20,973 bases of DNA from JAWWBG01 sp033721095. Its GTDB lineage: Bacteria > Actinomycetota > Nitriliruptoria > Nitriliruptorales > Nitriliruptoraceae. The position numbers were made by a program, and so were the translations under genes. The stretch lies in assembly GCA_033721095.1 (NCBI GenBank), contig JAWWBG010000013.1:1-20973 (forward strand), given 5' to 3'. Under the pieces are notes generated by a model. It was not told the origin of the DNA. It saw only the letters and a program-made list of their open reading frames with translations, and ran no database searches. This document shows positions 14,472 to 20,973 of this stretch, piece after piece (position 1 is the first letter of the stretch; each line of letters opens with the position of its first letter).

Positions 14472-15230
14472 GTGACAGCGAAGGTCCTCGTTGTCGAGGA
14501 CGAGGCCGACGTCGCCCTCGTCATCCGCGTCAACCTCGAACGGGCGGGCTACGAGGTCGTGGAGGCCCGCAACGGGCAGGACGGCGTGGACCTTGCCGAC
14601 ACCATCCAGCCCGACCTCATCCTCCTGGACGTCATGATGCCGGTGATGGATGGGTTCACGACGCTGCGCGAGCTGCAGGAGGACCCGACGACCGAGGACA
14701 TCCCCGTGGTGATGTTGACAGCCCTCTCGGGCGAACGCGACATCATCCGCGGCCACCTGCAGGGCGCCGTGCGCTACCTCACCAAGCCGTTCGACGTGGA
14801 CGTCCTGCTGACCACGGTTGCCGAGGCCGTGGCTCCCGTCGATGCCGCCGAACGGACCCGCCGCGTCCAGACGCGCCTGCAGCTCCTGCGTCGGCTGGCC
14901 GAGCTCGAAACGGGTCGCTCGGATCCGCAGTCGGTGCGTGTTTCCCGCCTGGACCGCCAGCCACGGGAGGCCGACAGGGAGCTGACCGACGCCGAGGTGG
15001 AACGGGTCGCTCGACTCACCGACCGGCAGCACCTCGTGGCCGCGATGCTGGCCGAGGGCGTGGGTGCACGGGAGATCGCCGATCGCCTCGGCGTGTCGCG
15101 CAGCAACGTCTACGCCACTCGCAAGCGCATCGCACGCAAGCTGGCCGTCGAGCCCGACGACGTGGCCGCCGAAGCGAAGCGACTGGGGATCGTCGCGCCG
15201 ACCGAGGACGCCGGTCAATCGGGAGACTGA
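14472..15230 (+). CDS. Response regulator: receiver domain plus C-terminal helix-turn-helix
   Basis: The 252-residue product has a complete N-terminal receiver domain (residues 3-120): acidic pair in VVEDE, phospho-acceptor Asp53 in LLLDVMMP, Thr83 in MLTAL and Lys105 in YLTKPFD. A charged helical linker (about 125-185) leads to a C-terminal HTH of the LuxR/sigma-region-4 style (about 185-238). This part reads LTDRQHLVAAMLAEGVGARE, then IADRLGVSRSNVYATRKRIA. It therefore should bind DNA after phosphorylation by a histidine kinase. No kinase lies nearby, so it is an orphan here. GTG 14472 is preceded by AGAGGG. It is divergent from trpD and convergent, three bases apart, with a lone receiver gene. 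The output domain is not a standard OmpR or NarL type, so its exact family is uncertain. Confidence 0.88.
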   Translation: MTAKVLVVEDEADVALVIRVNLERAGYEVVEARNGQDGVDLADTIQPDLILLDVMMPVMDGFTTLRELQEDPTTEDIPVVMLTALSGERDIIRGHLQGAVRYLTKPFDVDVLLTTVAEAVAPVDAAERTRRVQTRLQLLRRLAELETGRSDPQSVRVSRLDRQPREADRELTDAEVERVARLTDRQHLVAAMLAEGVGAREIADRLGVSRSNVYATRKRIARKLAVEPDDVAAEAKRLGIVAPTEDAGQSGD

Positions 15231-15233
15231 CGG

Positions 15234-15611
15234 TCAGCTGTCTGCCGTCTCCATCAGCCCCCGGACTGCCTTCGTGAGGGCAAACGGGTCGACTGGCTTG
15301 GTGACCGTTGCGTCGGCCCGGGCCCACTCGGCCAGCCACTTGTCCTCCGACCGCTCGACCAGCACGATCGAACGTGGTGGCCGGGACCCTGCCAGTTCGG
15401 CCTCCGCGCTCAGCTCGTACAACAGCGAATAGCCGCCCTTGGGGCGGAGGTCACCGTCGACGACAAGGATGTCGACGGCCCCTTGACGCACCTGCTCCCG
15501 CGCGGCGGCCGCGGACTCGACGGCGAGCGCATCGACATCCTCGAGGAGGGCGAGCGCGGACGTGCAGCGTTCCCGCTCTGCGGCGTCCTCCGAGGCGACC
15601 AGCAAGCGCAT
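15234..15611 (-). CDS. Stand-alone receiver-domain protein (divergent)
   Basis: This 125-residue protein has the length and strand/helix order of a single CheY-like receiver. Acidic pair Glu8-Asp9 lies in LLVASEDA, the likely phospho-acceptor Asp52 is in DILVVDGDLRP, and Lys105 is in VTKPVDP. The strand-4 Thr/Ser switch residue appears replaced (IVLVERSED), so signalling may be altered or phosphorylation-independent. There is no output domain. ATG 15611 is chosen; an in-frame GTG at 15620 would add three residues. It converges with the response-regulator gene and diverges from katG across a 248-base gap, a context that suggests but does not prove a stress-signalling link. Confidence 0.78.
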   Translation of the reverse strand: MRLLVASEDAAERERCTSALALLEDVDALAVESAAAAREQVRQGAVDILVVDGDLRPKGGYSLLYELSAEAELAGSRPPRSIVLVERSEDKWLAEWARADATVTKPVDPFALTKAVRGLMETADS

Positions 15612-15688
15612 CAACGGCACCGTTCAAGAAGTCGACGGGTGCATCGTGGCGCGCCAGCAACCCCACGGCAAGTCGGTCGCGACTCCCG

Positions 15689-15717
15689 GTGAAGCCTGCG
15701 CCCGGGCGGGCTAGAGT
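15689..15717 (+). promoter_or_regulatory. Putative katG promoter
   Basis: GTGAAG (15689-15694), a 17-base spacer and TAGAGT (15712-15717) resemble -35 and -10 boxes; the -35 is weak. Initiation near 15724 would give a leader of about 136 bases before katG. I see no clear Fur- or OxyR-type operator. Confidence 0.4.
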
Positions 15718-15859
15718 CGTGACAGTCCCGCGACGGCCATGCAAGGCGCTCGCGAGGAGCAGGCGCACACGCGGTCGACGTCACACCACCCCCGACGAAA
15801 CACCCGCCCGGCCCGCGACAGCGCCGACGAGCGAGGACCACGACCCAAGGAGAAGTCAG

Positions 15860-18040
15860 GTGGCAGACAACGCAGGCAAGTGCCCGGTGATGCACACGAC
15901 CAACGCTGGCGGCAGCACGGCGAACCAGCACTGGTGGCCGAACCAGTTGAACCTGCGGATCCTGCGCCAGGGTCACCCGGCGTCCAACCCCCTGGGTGCC
16001 GACTTCGACTACGCCGACGCGTTCAAGGATCTCGACATCGAAGCGTTGACGGCCGACGTCGACGCGGTCATGACCGACTCGCAGGACTGGTGGCCCGCCG
16101 ACTACGGCCACTACGGGCCGCTCTTCATCCGCATGACCTGGCACGCCGCCGGGACCTACCGGGTCCACGACGGGCGCGGTGGCGGCGGCACGGGCGCCCA
16201 GCGCTTTGCTCCGCTCAACTCCTGGCCGGACAACGGCAATCTCGACAAGGCGCGACGCCTGCTCTGGCCCGTCAAGCAGAAGTACGGCCAGCAGATCTCC
16301 TGGGCCGACCTGCTCGTCTTCGCGGGCAACCGCGCCATGGAGACGATGGGCTTTGAGACCTTCGGCTTCGGCTTCGGCCGGCCGGACATCTGGGCCCCCG
16401 AGGAGGACATCTACTGGGGCCCCGAAACCGAATGGCTCGCCGACGAGCGCTACAGCGGCGACCGGGAGCTCGCCGAGCCGTTCGGCGCCGTCCAGATGGG
16501 ACTGATCTACGTCAACCCGGAGGGCCCGAACGGCAACCCCGATCCACTGGCCGCCGCGATCGACATTCGCGAGACCTTCGGGCGCATGGCGATGAACGAC
16601 GAGGAGACCGTTGCGCTGATCGCCGGTGGACACACGTTCGGCAAGGCGCACGGCGCCGGTCCCGACTCGCACGTCGGCGCCGAGCCCGAGGGCGCATCGC
16701 TGCAGGAGCAGGGGTTCGGGTGGACCAGCTCCTTCAACTCCGGGATGGGTGACGACACGATCACGAGCGGGCTCGAAGGCGCCTGGACGTCGAATCCCAC
16801 GCAGTGGGACAACGGCTACTTCGACCTGCTCTTCAAGTACGAATGGGAGCTGACCCAGTCCCCCGCGGGCGCCAACCAGTGGACGCCAAAGGACGTCCAG
16901 GAGGAGGACCTCGTGCCCATGGCGCACGACCCCTCCACCAAGGTCGCGCCGATGATGCTGACCACCGACCTCGCGCTGGTTCAGGACCCGACCTACCGCG
17001 AGATCTCGAAGCGGTTCCACGAGAACCCCGACGAGCTCGCCGATGCGTTCGCTCGGGCTTGGTACAAGCTGCTCCATCGCGACATGGGCCCCGTGGCTCG
17101 CTACCTGGGACCGCTGGTCCCCGACGAGGAGCTCCTCTGGCAGGACCCGCTCCCGCAGCCGACCGGCGAGGTCATCAGCGACGAGGACATCGCTGCGCTG
17201 AAGGCCCGGATCCTCGACGCCGGTCTGTCCGTGTCGCAGCTCGTCAAGACCGCCTGGGCTTCGGCATCGACGTACCGCGACACCGACAAGCGCGGTGGTG
17301 CCAACGGTGCCCGCATCCGGCTGTCGCCCGCCGCGGAATGGGACGTGAACGTCCAGTCCGGTGTCGCGCAGGTCATCGCCCGGCTCGAGGAAATCCAGGC
17401 CGAGTTCAACGCCGAGGGCACCCAGGTGTCGCTGGCCGACCTCATCGTCCTGGGCGGTTGCGCCGCGGTCGAGGCCGCCGCGAATGCCGGCGGGCACGAG
17501 GTGACGGTTCCCTTCACCCCCGGTCGCGCGGACGCGACGCAGGAGCAGACGGACGTCGAGTCCTACGGGTACCTCGAGCCCAGGGCCGATGGCTTCCGCA
17601 ACTACCTGCAGAAGGGCGGGCCGACGCCGGCCGAGCACCTGCTGATGGACAAGGCTTCGCTGCTGTCGCTGTCGCCACCCGAGATGACGGCGCTGGTCGG
17701 CGGCATGCGCGTGCTCGACACGAACGTGGGCGACGACAAGCACGGCGTCCTCACCGATCGGCCCGGGACGCTGACGAACGACTTCTTCGTGAACCTCCTC
17801 GACATGGACACCGCCTGGAGCCCCGTGGGCGAGGGTGAGGACGTCTTCGAGGGACGCAGCCGCAGCAGCGGCGAGGTCGTCTGGACGGGGACCCGGGTGG
17901 ACCTGGTCTTCGGGTCGAACTCCGAGCTGCGCGCGCTTGCCGAGGTCTACGCCAGCGAGGACGGCGCTGACCGATTCGTCGCTGACTTCGTTGCGGCGTG
18001 GGACAAGGTGATGAACCTGGATCGCTTCGACCTCGGCTGA
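15860..18040 (+). CDS. katG: Catalase-peroxidase (KatG)
   Basis: KatG is a haem enzyme that destroys hydrogen peroxide by catalase and peroxidase cycles. The 726-residue product has every active-site residue. These are distal Arg91, Trp94 and His95 (RMTWHAAGTYR), Tyr217 (LIYVNPEG) and Met243 (GRMAMND) for the Met-Tyr-Trp adduct, proximal His258 (AGGHTFGKAHG), Trp309 (GAWTSNPTQWDNG), and the Arg in RDMGPVARYLGP. The residue equivalent to M. tuberculosis Ser315 is Ser303. Both tandem peroxidase-like domains are complete, and there is no export signal. GTG 15860 follows AAGGAG at a spacing of eight and gives the normal N-terminus; an open reading further upstream is not family-like. No furA-type gene precedes it. 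Confidence 0.98.
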   Translation: MADNAGKCPVMHTTNAGGSTANQHWWPNQLNLRILRQGHPASNPLGADFDYADAFKDLDIEALTADVDAVMTDSQDWWPADYGHYGPLFIRMTWHAAGTYRVHDGRGGGGTGAQRFAPLNSWPDNGNLDKARRLLWPVKQKYGQQISWADLLVFAGNRAMETMGFETFGFGFGRPDIWAPEEDIYWGPETEWLADERYSGDRELAEPFGAVQMGLIYVNPEGPNGNPDPLAAAIDIRETFGRMAMNDEETVALIAGGHTFGKAHGAGPDSHVGAEPEGASLQEQGFGWTSSFNSGMGDDTITSGLEGAWTSNPTQWDNGYFDLLFKYEWELTQSPAGANQWTPKDVQEEDLVPMAHDPSTKVAPMMLTTDLALVQDPTYREISKRFHENPDELADAFARAWYKLLHRDMGPVARYLGPLVPDEELLWQDPLPQPTGEVISDEDIAALKARILDAGLSVSQLVKTAWASASTYRDTDKRGGANGARIRLSPAAEWDVNVQSGVAQVIARLEEIQAEFNAEGTQVSLADLIVLGGCAAVEAAANAGGHEVTVPFTPGRADATQEQTDVESYGYLEPRADGFRNYLQKGGPTPAEHLLMDKASLLSLSPPEMTALVGGMRVLDTNVGDDKHGVLTDRPGTLTNDFFVNLLDMDTAWSPVGEGEDVFEGRSRSSGEVVWTGTRVDLVFGSNSELRALAEVYASEDGADRFVADFVAAWDKVMNLDRFDLG

Positions 18041-18068
18041 TCTTTCGGCGCTCGCCCGGGCGGTGCCC

Positions 18069-19223
18069 ATGAACCGAACGAACTTCGACTGGGCATCCGG
18101 TTGGCCGCTGCGCCCCGAGGCGATCGAGGCCATGGCCGACGCACGCCCCATCGCGGGCGGCGATCCCGCACGGGCCTACGTGGAGGGACGTGCGGCTCGC
18201 GACCTGCTCGAATCGTCGACAGCGACCGTGGCGAACCGCCTCGGTGCGGCCACGGTGACGTGGAACAGTGGCGGGACCGAGGCCATCCACCTGGCCGTCC
18301 TGGGTGCCGTGCGGGCTGCGGTTCGCGCCGGCGACCCTCGACGCAACCTGGTCGTGTCAGCGGTCGAGCATTCCGCCGTTCTCCGCGCGGCCAACCTGGC
18401 AGCGGAGCTGTTCGGCGTTCGCGTCGACACGGTCCCCGTGGACACCGCGGGGGCCGTCGACCCCGACGACGTCGCCGCTCGCGTCGACGAGGACACACTG
18501 CTGGTCAACGTGCAGCACGCCAACCATGAGGTCGGCACGCTGCAGCACACCCACGCCATCGCCGTCGAATGCCGCGATGCGGGAGCGCTGCTCCACGTCG
18601 ATGCCTGCCAGACGGTCGGGCAGTTGGGCGTGACCCTCGCGCAGTTGGGTGCGGACCTGGTGACGGCCTCGGCCCACAAGTTCGGCGGGCCGACGGGTGT
18701 TGGGCTGCTCGCAGCTGGTGAACGTGCGCGTGTCGCGCCGCTGCTGGAGGGAGACGACCGCCAGGGGGCACGGCGGGCCGGGCGTCTCGACGTGCCCAGC
18801 ATCGCGGGGGCGGCAGTGGCCCTCGAGGTGGGCGCCAGGACGATGGAGGCGGACCGATCGCGCCGGGAGGTGGTCCGGCGGACCCTCCGGGAGCAGCTGC
18901 CCCAACGGATCGAGGACGTCCAGGTCCATGGGCGGCTGGCCGAGAGCCACCCGGGGATCGTCTCCTTCAGCTGCCTCTACGTCCACGGATCCGCGCTCGT
19001 GGACGAGCTCGATCGGGCCGGGTTCGCCGTGCATTCCGGCTCGTCGTGCGCCCGCGACAGCAACGTGCCCTCGCACGTCCTGGAGGCCATGGGGGCCCTC
19101 ACGCACGGGCATGTCCGCGCCAGCGTTGGTCCCGATGCCAGCCCCGAGGACGCAGAGCGGTTCGTGGACGTCCTCGCCGAGGTGGTCCCGCGGCTGCGCG
19201 CGCTCACGAGGAGGCGCCCATGA
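18069..19223 (+). CDS. Class V aminotransferase-fold cysteine desulfurase (NifS/IscS-like)
   Basis: The PLP enzyme takes sulfur from cysteine as an enzyme-bound persulfide for iron-sulfur, thio-tRNA or cofactor synthesis. The 384-residue protein has WNSGGTEAIHLA (PLP phosphate loop), VEHSAV with His101, HVDACQTVG with Asp178, PLP lysine Lys204 in SAHKFGGPTGVG, and catalytic Cys327 in SGSSCARDSNVPSHVLEAMG. RQGARRAGRLDVPSIAG matches the conserved RxGT/NVP region in altered form. ATG 18069 is preferred; GTG 18063 would add two residues. Its stop overlaps the start of a TusA-like gene as ATGA, so the sulfur acceptor is probably that partner. It lies 28 bases after katG and may be co-transcribed with it. 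Confidence 0.92.
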   Translation: MNRTNFDWASGWPLRPEAIEAMADARPIAGGDPARAYVEGRAARDLLESSTATVANRLGAATVTWNSGGTEAIHLAVLGAVRAAVRAGDPRRNLVVSAVEHSAVLRAANLAAELFGVRVDTVPVDTAGAVDPDDVAARVDEDTLLVNVQHANHEVGTLQHTHAIAVECRDAGALLHVDACQTVGQLGVTLAQLGADLVTASAHKFGGPTGVGLLAAGERARVAPLLEGDDRQGARRAGRLDVPSIAGAAVALEVGARTMEADRSRREVVRRTLREQLPQRIEDVQVHGRLAESHPGIVSFSCLYVHGSALVDELDRAGFAVHSGSSCARDSNVPSHVLEAMGALTHGHVRASVGPDASPEDAERFVDVLAEVVPRLRALTRRRP

Positions 19224-19450
19224 GCACCGGACCTGTTGTGGTCGACTCGTTGGGCAAGCCCTGTCCCGTCCCGATCATCGAGCTGGCGGATGCCATGGAA
19301 GCCGCAGCCGTGGGTGAGTCGGTCGTCCTCCTCGCAGACGACCCGGCTGCACGCACGGACGTCTCGGTCTGGTGTCGCATGAAACGACACGAGCTTGTCG
19401 ACGTCGAGGACAACGACCCCGGCCTGCGGTTCACGATCCGGAAGGCGTAG
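19220..19450 (+). CDS. TusA-family sulfur carrier protein
   Basis: The 76-residue product starts with a beta-strand and then has GKPCPVPIIELADAM, the CPxP motif of TusA/SirA proteins, with Cys15 as the persulfide-carrying residue. A second half VWCRMKRHELVDVE completes the beta-alpha-beta-alpha-beta fold. It should accept sulfur from the overlapping upstream cysteine desulfurase and pass it to an unknown acceptor (tRNA thiolation or molybdenum cofactor are typical). ATG 19220 has AGGAGG seven bases upstream, although the ATGA overlap also allows coupling. Length is typical of the family. Confidence 0.92.
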   Translation: MSTGPVVVDSLGKPCPVPIIELADAMEAAAVGESVVLLADDPAARTDVSVWCRMKRHELVDVEDNDPGLRFTIRKA

Positions 19451-19451
19451 G

Positions 19452-19465
19452 CGGCCGTTCGGCCG
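19452..19465. terminator. Short perfect dyad after the tusA-like gene
   Basis: CGGCCG TT CGGCCG begins one base after the TusA stop codon and can form a compact GC hairpin. A second dyad, CGCCG TT CGGCG, lies at 19484-19495; both share the ten bases GCCGTTCGGC. No T-run follows, so Rho-independent termination is doubtful. Confidence 0.3.
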
Positions 19466-19540
19466 GGCTCGGCTTGCCATGATCGCCGTTCGGCGGGTTG
19501 ACTCGCGCCTCCTCATGTCCGGCCGGATGGAAGTCCCTGC

Positions 19541-19642
19541 ATGGGTTCGGTGAAGAAGAAGCGGCGTGCGCGCATGCGTCGGAAGAAGTACCGCAAGCGT
19601 CTCAAGCGCACCCGCTTCCAGCGCCGCAAGCTGGGCAAGTGA
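19541..19642 (+). CDS. bS22-type small ribosomal protein (AURKAIP1/COX24-like domain)
   Basis: This very short gene encodes 33 residues, starting MGSVKKKRRARMRRKKYRK and ending RTRFQRRKLGK. The composition is almost entirely Lys and Arg. It closely matches, from memory, the actinobacterial protein of the same length described as bS22 in mycobacterial 30S ribosomes, where it lies against 16S rRNA. GGAAG lies seven bases before ATG 19541. It has its own 90-base upstream gap and ends 18 codons' worth of sequence short of any other gene. Identification is strong because length, both ends and spacing of basic residues agree. Confidence 0.92.
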   Translation: MGSVKKKRRARMRRKKYRKRLKRTRFQRRKLGK

Positions 19643-19757
19643 TCCGGCGACTTCGCTGAGCCGCCCCCCTGCAATCCTGCCCAGTTGCGGCAGGTCCGCC
19701 GTGCGCGGCTGCTCCGGCCTGTGCCAGAGCTGGGCGGGCCATGGTGTTCCGCAACGA

Positions 19758-19783
19758 CAAAGGGAGCCCGCAGGCTCCCCTTG
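19758..19783 (-). terminator. Rho-independent-type terminator of the A-type carrier gene
   Basis: On the minus strand an 11-bp stem (one G-U pair) closes a four-base loop, with arms 19773-19783 and 19758-19768, starting about 15 bases after the stop codon. The RNA 3' side runs into a U-rich stretch (CUUUGUCGUUG). It is the best intrinsic terminator candidate in the window. Confidence 0.65.
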
Positions 19784-19797
19784 CTCAGCAGCGGTGC

Positions 19798-20181
19798 TCA
19801 GAAGCCGGCACTGTCCCCGCAGGCGCACGTGTTGGTCGCGTTCGGATTGTCGATTGCAAACCCGGAGGCCTCGAGGCTCTCCTTCCAGTCGATGACCGAG
19901 CCCTGGATGTAGGGCGAGGACATCTTGTCGATGCGGATCTGGACGCCGTGCTGGTCGGAGACGACGTCGCCCTCCAGCTCACGGTCGTCGAAGAAGAGGG
20001 CGTAGCGGAACCCCGCGCACCCGCCGGCCTGGACGGCAACACGCAGGGCCACGTCCTTGTCGTCGGCGTCCTCGAGGAACGCCGCGACCTTGTCGGCCGC
20101 CTTGGCGGTCAGGGTCACGATTGGCGTGGTCTCGGTCGACGTCGGCTCGGCGACGGGGTTCGCGATGGTCTCGGCGCTCAC
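19798..20181 (-). CDS. A-type iron-sulfur carrier (ErpA/IscA/HesB family)
   Basis: The 127-residue protein is a HesB/IscA-like A-type carrier that takes or delivers iron-sulfur clusters. The three conserved cysteines are present: Cys55 in GGCAGFRY, and Cys119 and Cys121 in NTCACGDSAGF at the C-terminus. The core IVTLTAKAADKVAAFL and SSPYIQGSVIDW segment are typical. The first 20 residues are a Thr/Pro-rich extension beyond the usual ErpA N-terminus. GTG 20181 follows AGGAGG at four bases. It converges with the bS22 gene and is likely monocistronic, with a terminator right after it. Its closeness to a cysteine desulfurase and TusA-like protein suggests shared sulfur metabolism. Confidence 0.94.
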   Translation of the reverse strand: MSAETIANPVAEPTSTETTPIVTLTAKAADKVAAFLEDADDKDVALRVAVQAGGCAGFRYALFFDDRELEGDVVSDQHGVQIRIDKMSSPYIQGSVIDWKESLEASGFAIDNPNATNTCACGDSAGF

Positions 20182-20251
20182 TGGGCCTCCTGGGTGCAGC
20201 GAATGCTGGAACGCGCAGTGTACCGGCCGTGTTCCCCCTCCCCCGGAGACC

Positions 20252-20267
20252 CTCGCAGACCTGCGAG
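20252..20267. terminator. Small dyad between glycerate kinase and A-type carrier genes
   Basis: CTCGCAG AC CTGCGAG forms a perfect dyad nine bases beyond the glycerate kinase stop codon. It lacks a T-run and might be either a stem after that gene or an operator upstream of the carrier gene. Confidence 0.25.
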
Positions 20268-20275
20268 CGAGGCGC

Positions 20276-20973
20276 TCAGATGCGCTGTGCGAGCCGTTCG
20301 GCGGCGGCGGCGACGTCACCGACCGGGTCAGGGCCGGGGCCATCCGGACTCGCCGCCTCGACGTCGGCCAGCCCCGACAGTCGATCGAGCACCTGCCCAC
20401 AGACCGCCCCGACCTCGACCTCGGCGTCTCTGGCTCGCTGGAGGACCTCGCCGACGACCTTCCCATGGCTGCTGGTCGCGTCCAACCGTCCCTCACCGGT
20501 GATGACCAGGTCTGCCTCGTTGATCGCGGCGGACAGGCCGACGAGGTCGGCCACGGTCGCTGCGCCGGGCAGGATGCGGCCGCCGATGCTGGCCGAGAGC
20601 CCGAAGGCGAGCCCGCCTGCCGCTCCCGAACCCGGCTCGTTGCGCAGGCCCGGTCGGCCGAACGCCTCCTCGACGGCATCCGCCCATGCCCGCAAACCAG
20701 CGTCGAGGCGTGCAATGCCCTCGGGGTTGGCGCCCTTCTGGGGTCCGAACGTGGCTGCCGCCTCGGGCAACGTCGTCGTCACGTCGGCCAACAGGTCCAC
20801 GCGGATGCCACTCCAGTCGGCCTCCCAGCCGCTCATGATCCGACGGACCCCGGCGAGGTCGTGGCCGCCGACCCTGAGGCCCGAGCCATCGGCGACCAGC
20901 GGCCGAAACCCGAGAGCCGTGACCGCGCCGGCGCCGCCGTCGACCGTTGCCGAACCGCCCAGACCCACGAGGA
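20276..20973 (-). CDS. Glycerate kinase (GK-I type), C-terminal part, cut by window edge
   Basis: About 232 C-terminal residues are present and the frame runs off the right edge. VGLGGSATVDGGAGAVTALG, followed by TFGPQKGANPEGI, GSGAAGGLAFGL and ADLVITGEGRLDATSSHGKV, are signature motifs of GarK/GlxK-type glycerate kinases, which phosphorylate D-glycerate (usually to 2-phosphoglycerate) with ATP. The GTG at 20968 is internal to the first motif and not a real start; roughly the first third of the protein is missing from the window. Nothing nearby belongs to glycerate or glyoxylate metabolism. Confidence 0.93.
   Translation of the reverse strand, partial: LVGLGGSATVDGGAGAVTALGFRPLVADGSGLRVGGHDLAGVRRIMSGWEADWSGIRVDLLADVTTTLPEAAATFGPQKGANPEGIARLDAGLRAWADAVEEAFGRPGLRNEPGSGAAGGLAFGLSASIGGRILPGAATVADLVGLSAAINEADLVITGEGRLDATSSHGKVVGEVLQRARDAEVEVGAVCGQVLDRLSGLADVEAASPDGPGPDPVGDVAAAAERLAQRI

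Noticed and set aside
15308..15859. Upstream extension of the katG reading frame
   Set aside because: It runs antisense through the lone receiver gene and is unlike KatG N-termini; a good ribosome-binding site precedes GTG 15860.
15611..18151. 846-codon minus-strand open frame opposite katG
   Set aside because: It mirrors the whole KatG gene, whose active-site residues are all intact; antisense open frames are expected at this GC content.

Overview
This is a chromosomal window from a high-GC (about 70 % by eye) member of the Actinomycetota. The phylum call rests on a WhiB-family iron-sulfur regulator, a SepH/DUF3071 cell-division protein, a 33-residue bS22-type ribosomal protein, frequent GTG starts and TAGNNT promoter -10 boxes. 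The mix would suit a deep lineage such as the Nitriliruptoria/Euzebya group, but that placement is a guess. I see no tRNA or rRNA gene, insertion sequence, integrase, CRISPR array or prophage gene. No gene-free stretch exceeds 300 bases. Bases 1-91 hold nothing I can recognise.

Layout. (1) 92-3059, minus strand: a three-gene operon (SRPBCC protein, a CxxCxxC protein, an S9 dipeptidyl-peptidase) joined by 4-base stop/start overlaps, with a CTG as the likely peptidase start. (2) 3222-6428: an exported caspase-like protein with EF-hand-like loops, a convergent alpha/beta hydrolase and a divergent GT4 glycosyltransferase. (3) 6430-10269, minus strand: DUF309 protein, zinc-ribbon protein, coiled-coil NYN protein, SepH with a very long acidic insert, and a lipoprotein. 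The first three overlap by 4 bases each, as do the last two. (4) 10339-13308, plus strand: formamidopyrimidine-DNA glycosylase, a WhiB protein and a DEDDh exonuclease/GIY-YIG fusion, giving a DNA-repair flavour. (5) 13327-15611: trpD, an orphan response regulator with a C-terminal HTH, and a lone receiver-domain protein. (6) 15860-20181: catalase-peroxidase, a cysteine desulfurase overlapping a TusA-like sulfurtransferase, bS22, and an A-type iron-sulfur carrier, i.e. oxidative defence beside sulfur trafficking. (7) 20276 to the window edge: the C-terminal part of a glycerate kinase.

Gene expression signals are the clearest non-coding pattern. Nine intergenic spots carry TAGNNT at promoter distance from a start codon. 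Three genes (SRPBCC, DUF309, mutM) have it only 6-7 bases before the start codon and lack a Shine-Dalgarno sequence, the expected layout of leaderless mRNAs. All four CTAG tetranucleotides I could find lie inside these promoter elements.

I do not see a complete known or clearly new defence or mobile system. The best candidates for undescribed biology are the DUF309/zinc-ribbon/NYN cassette, the exported caspase-like protein, and the exonuclease/GIY-YIG protein carrying a UvrC-like four-cysteine motif.
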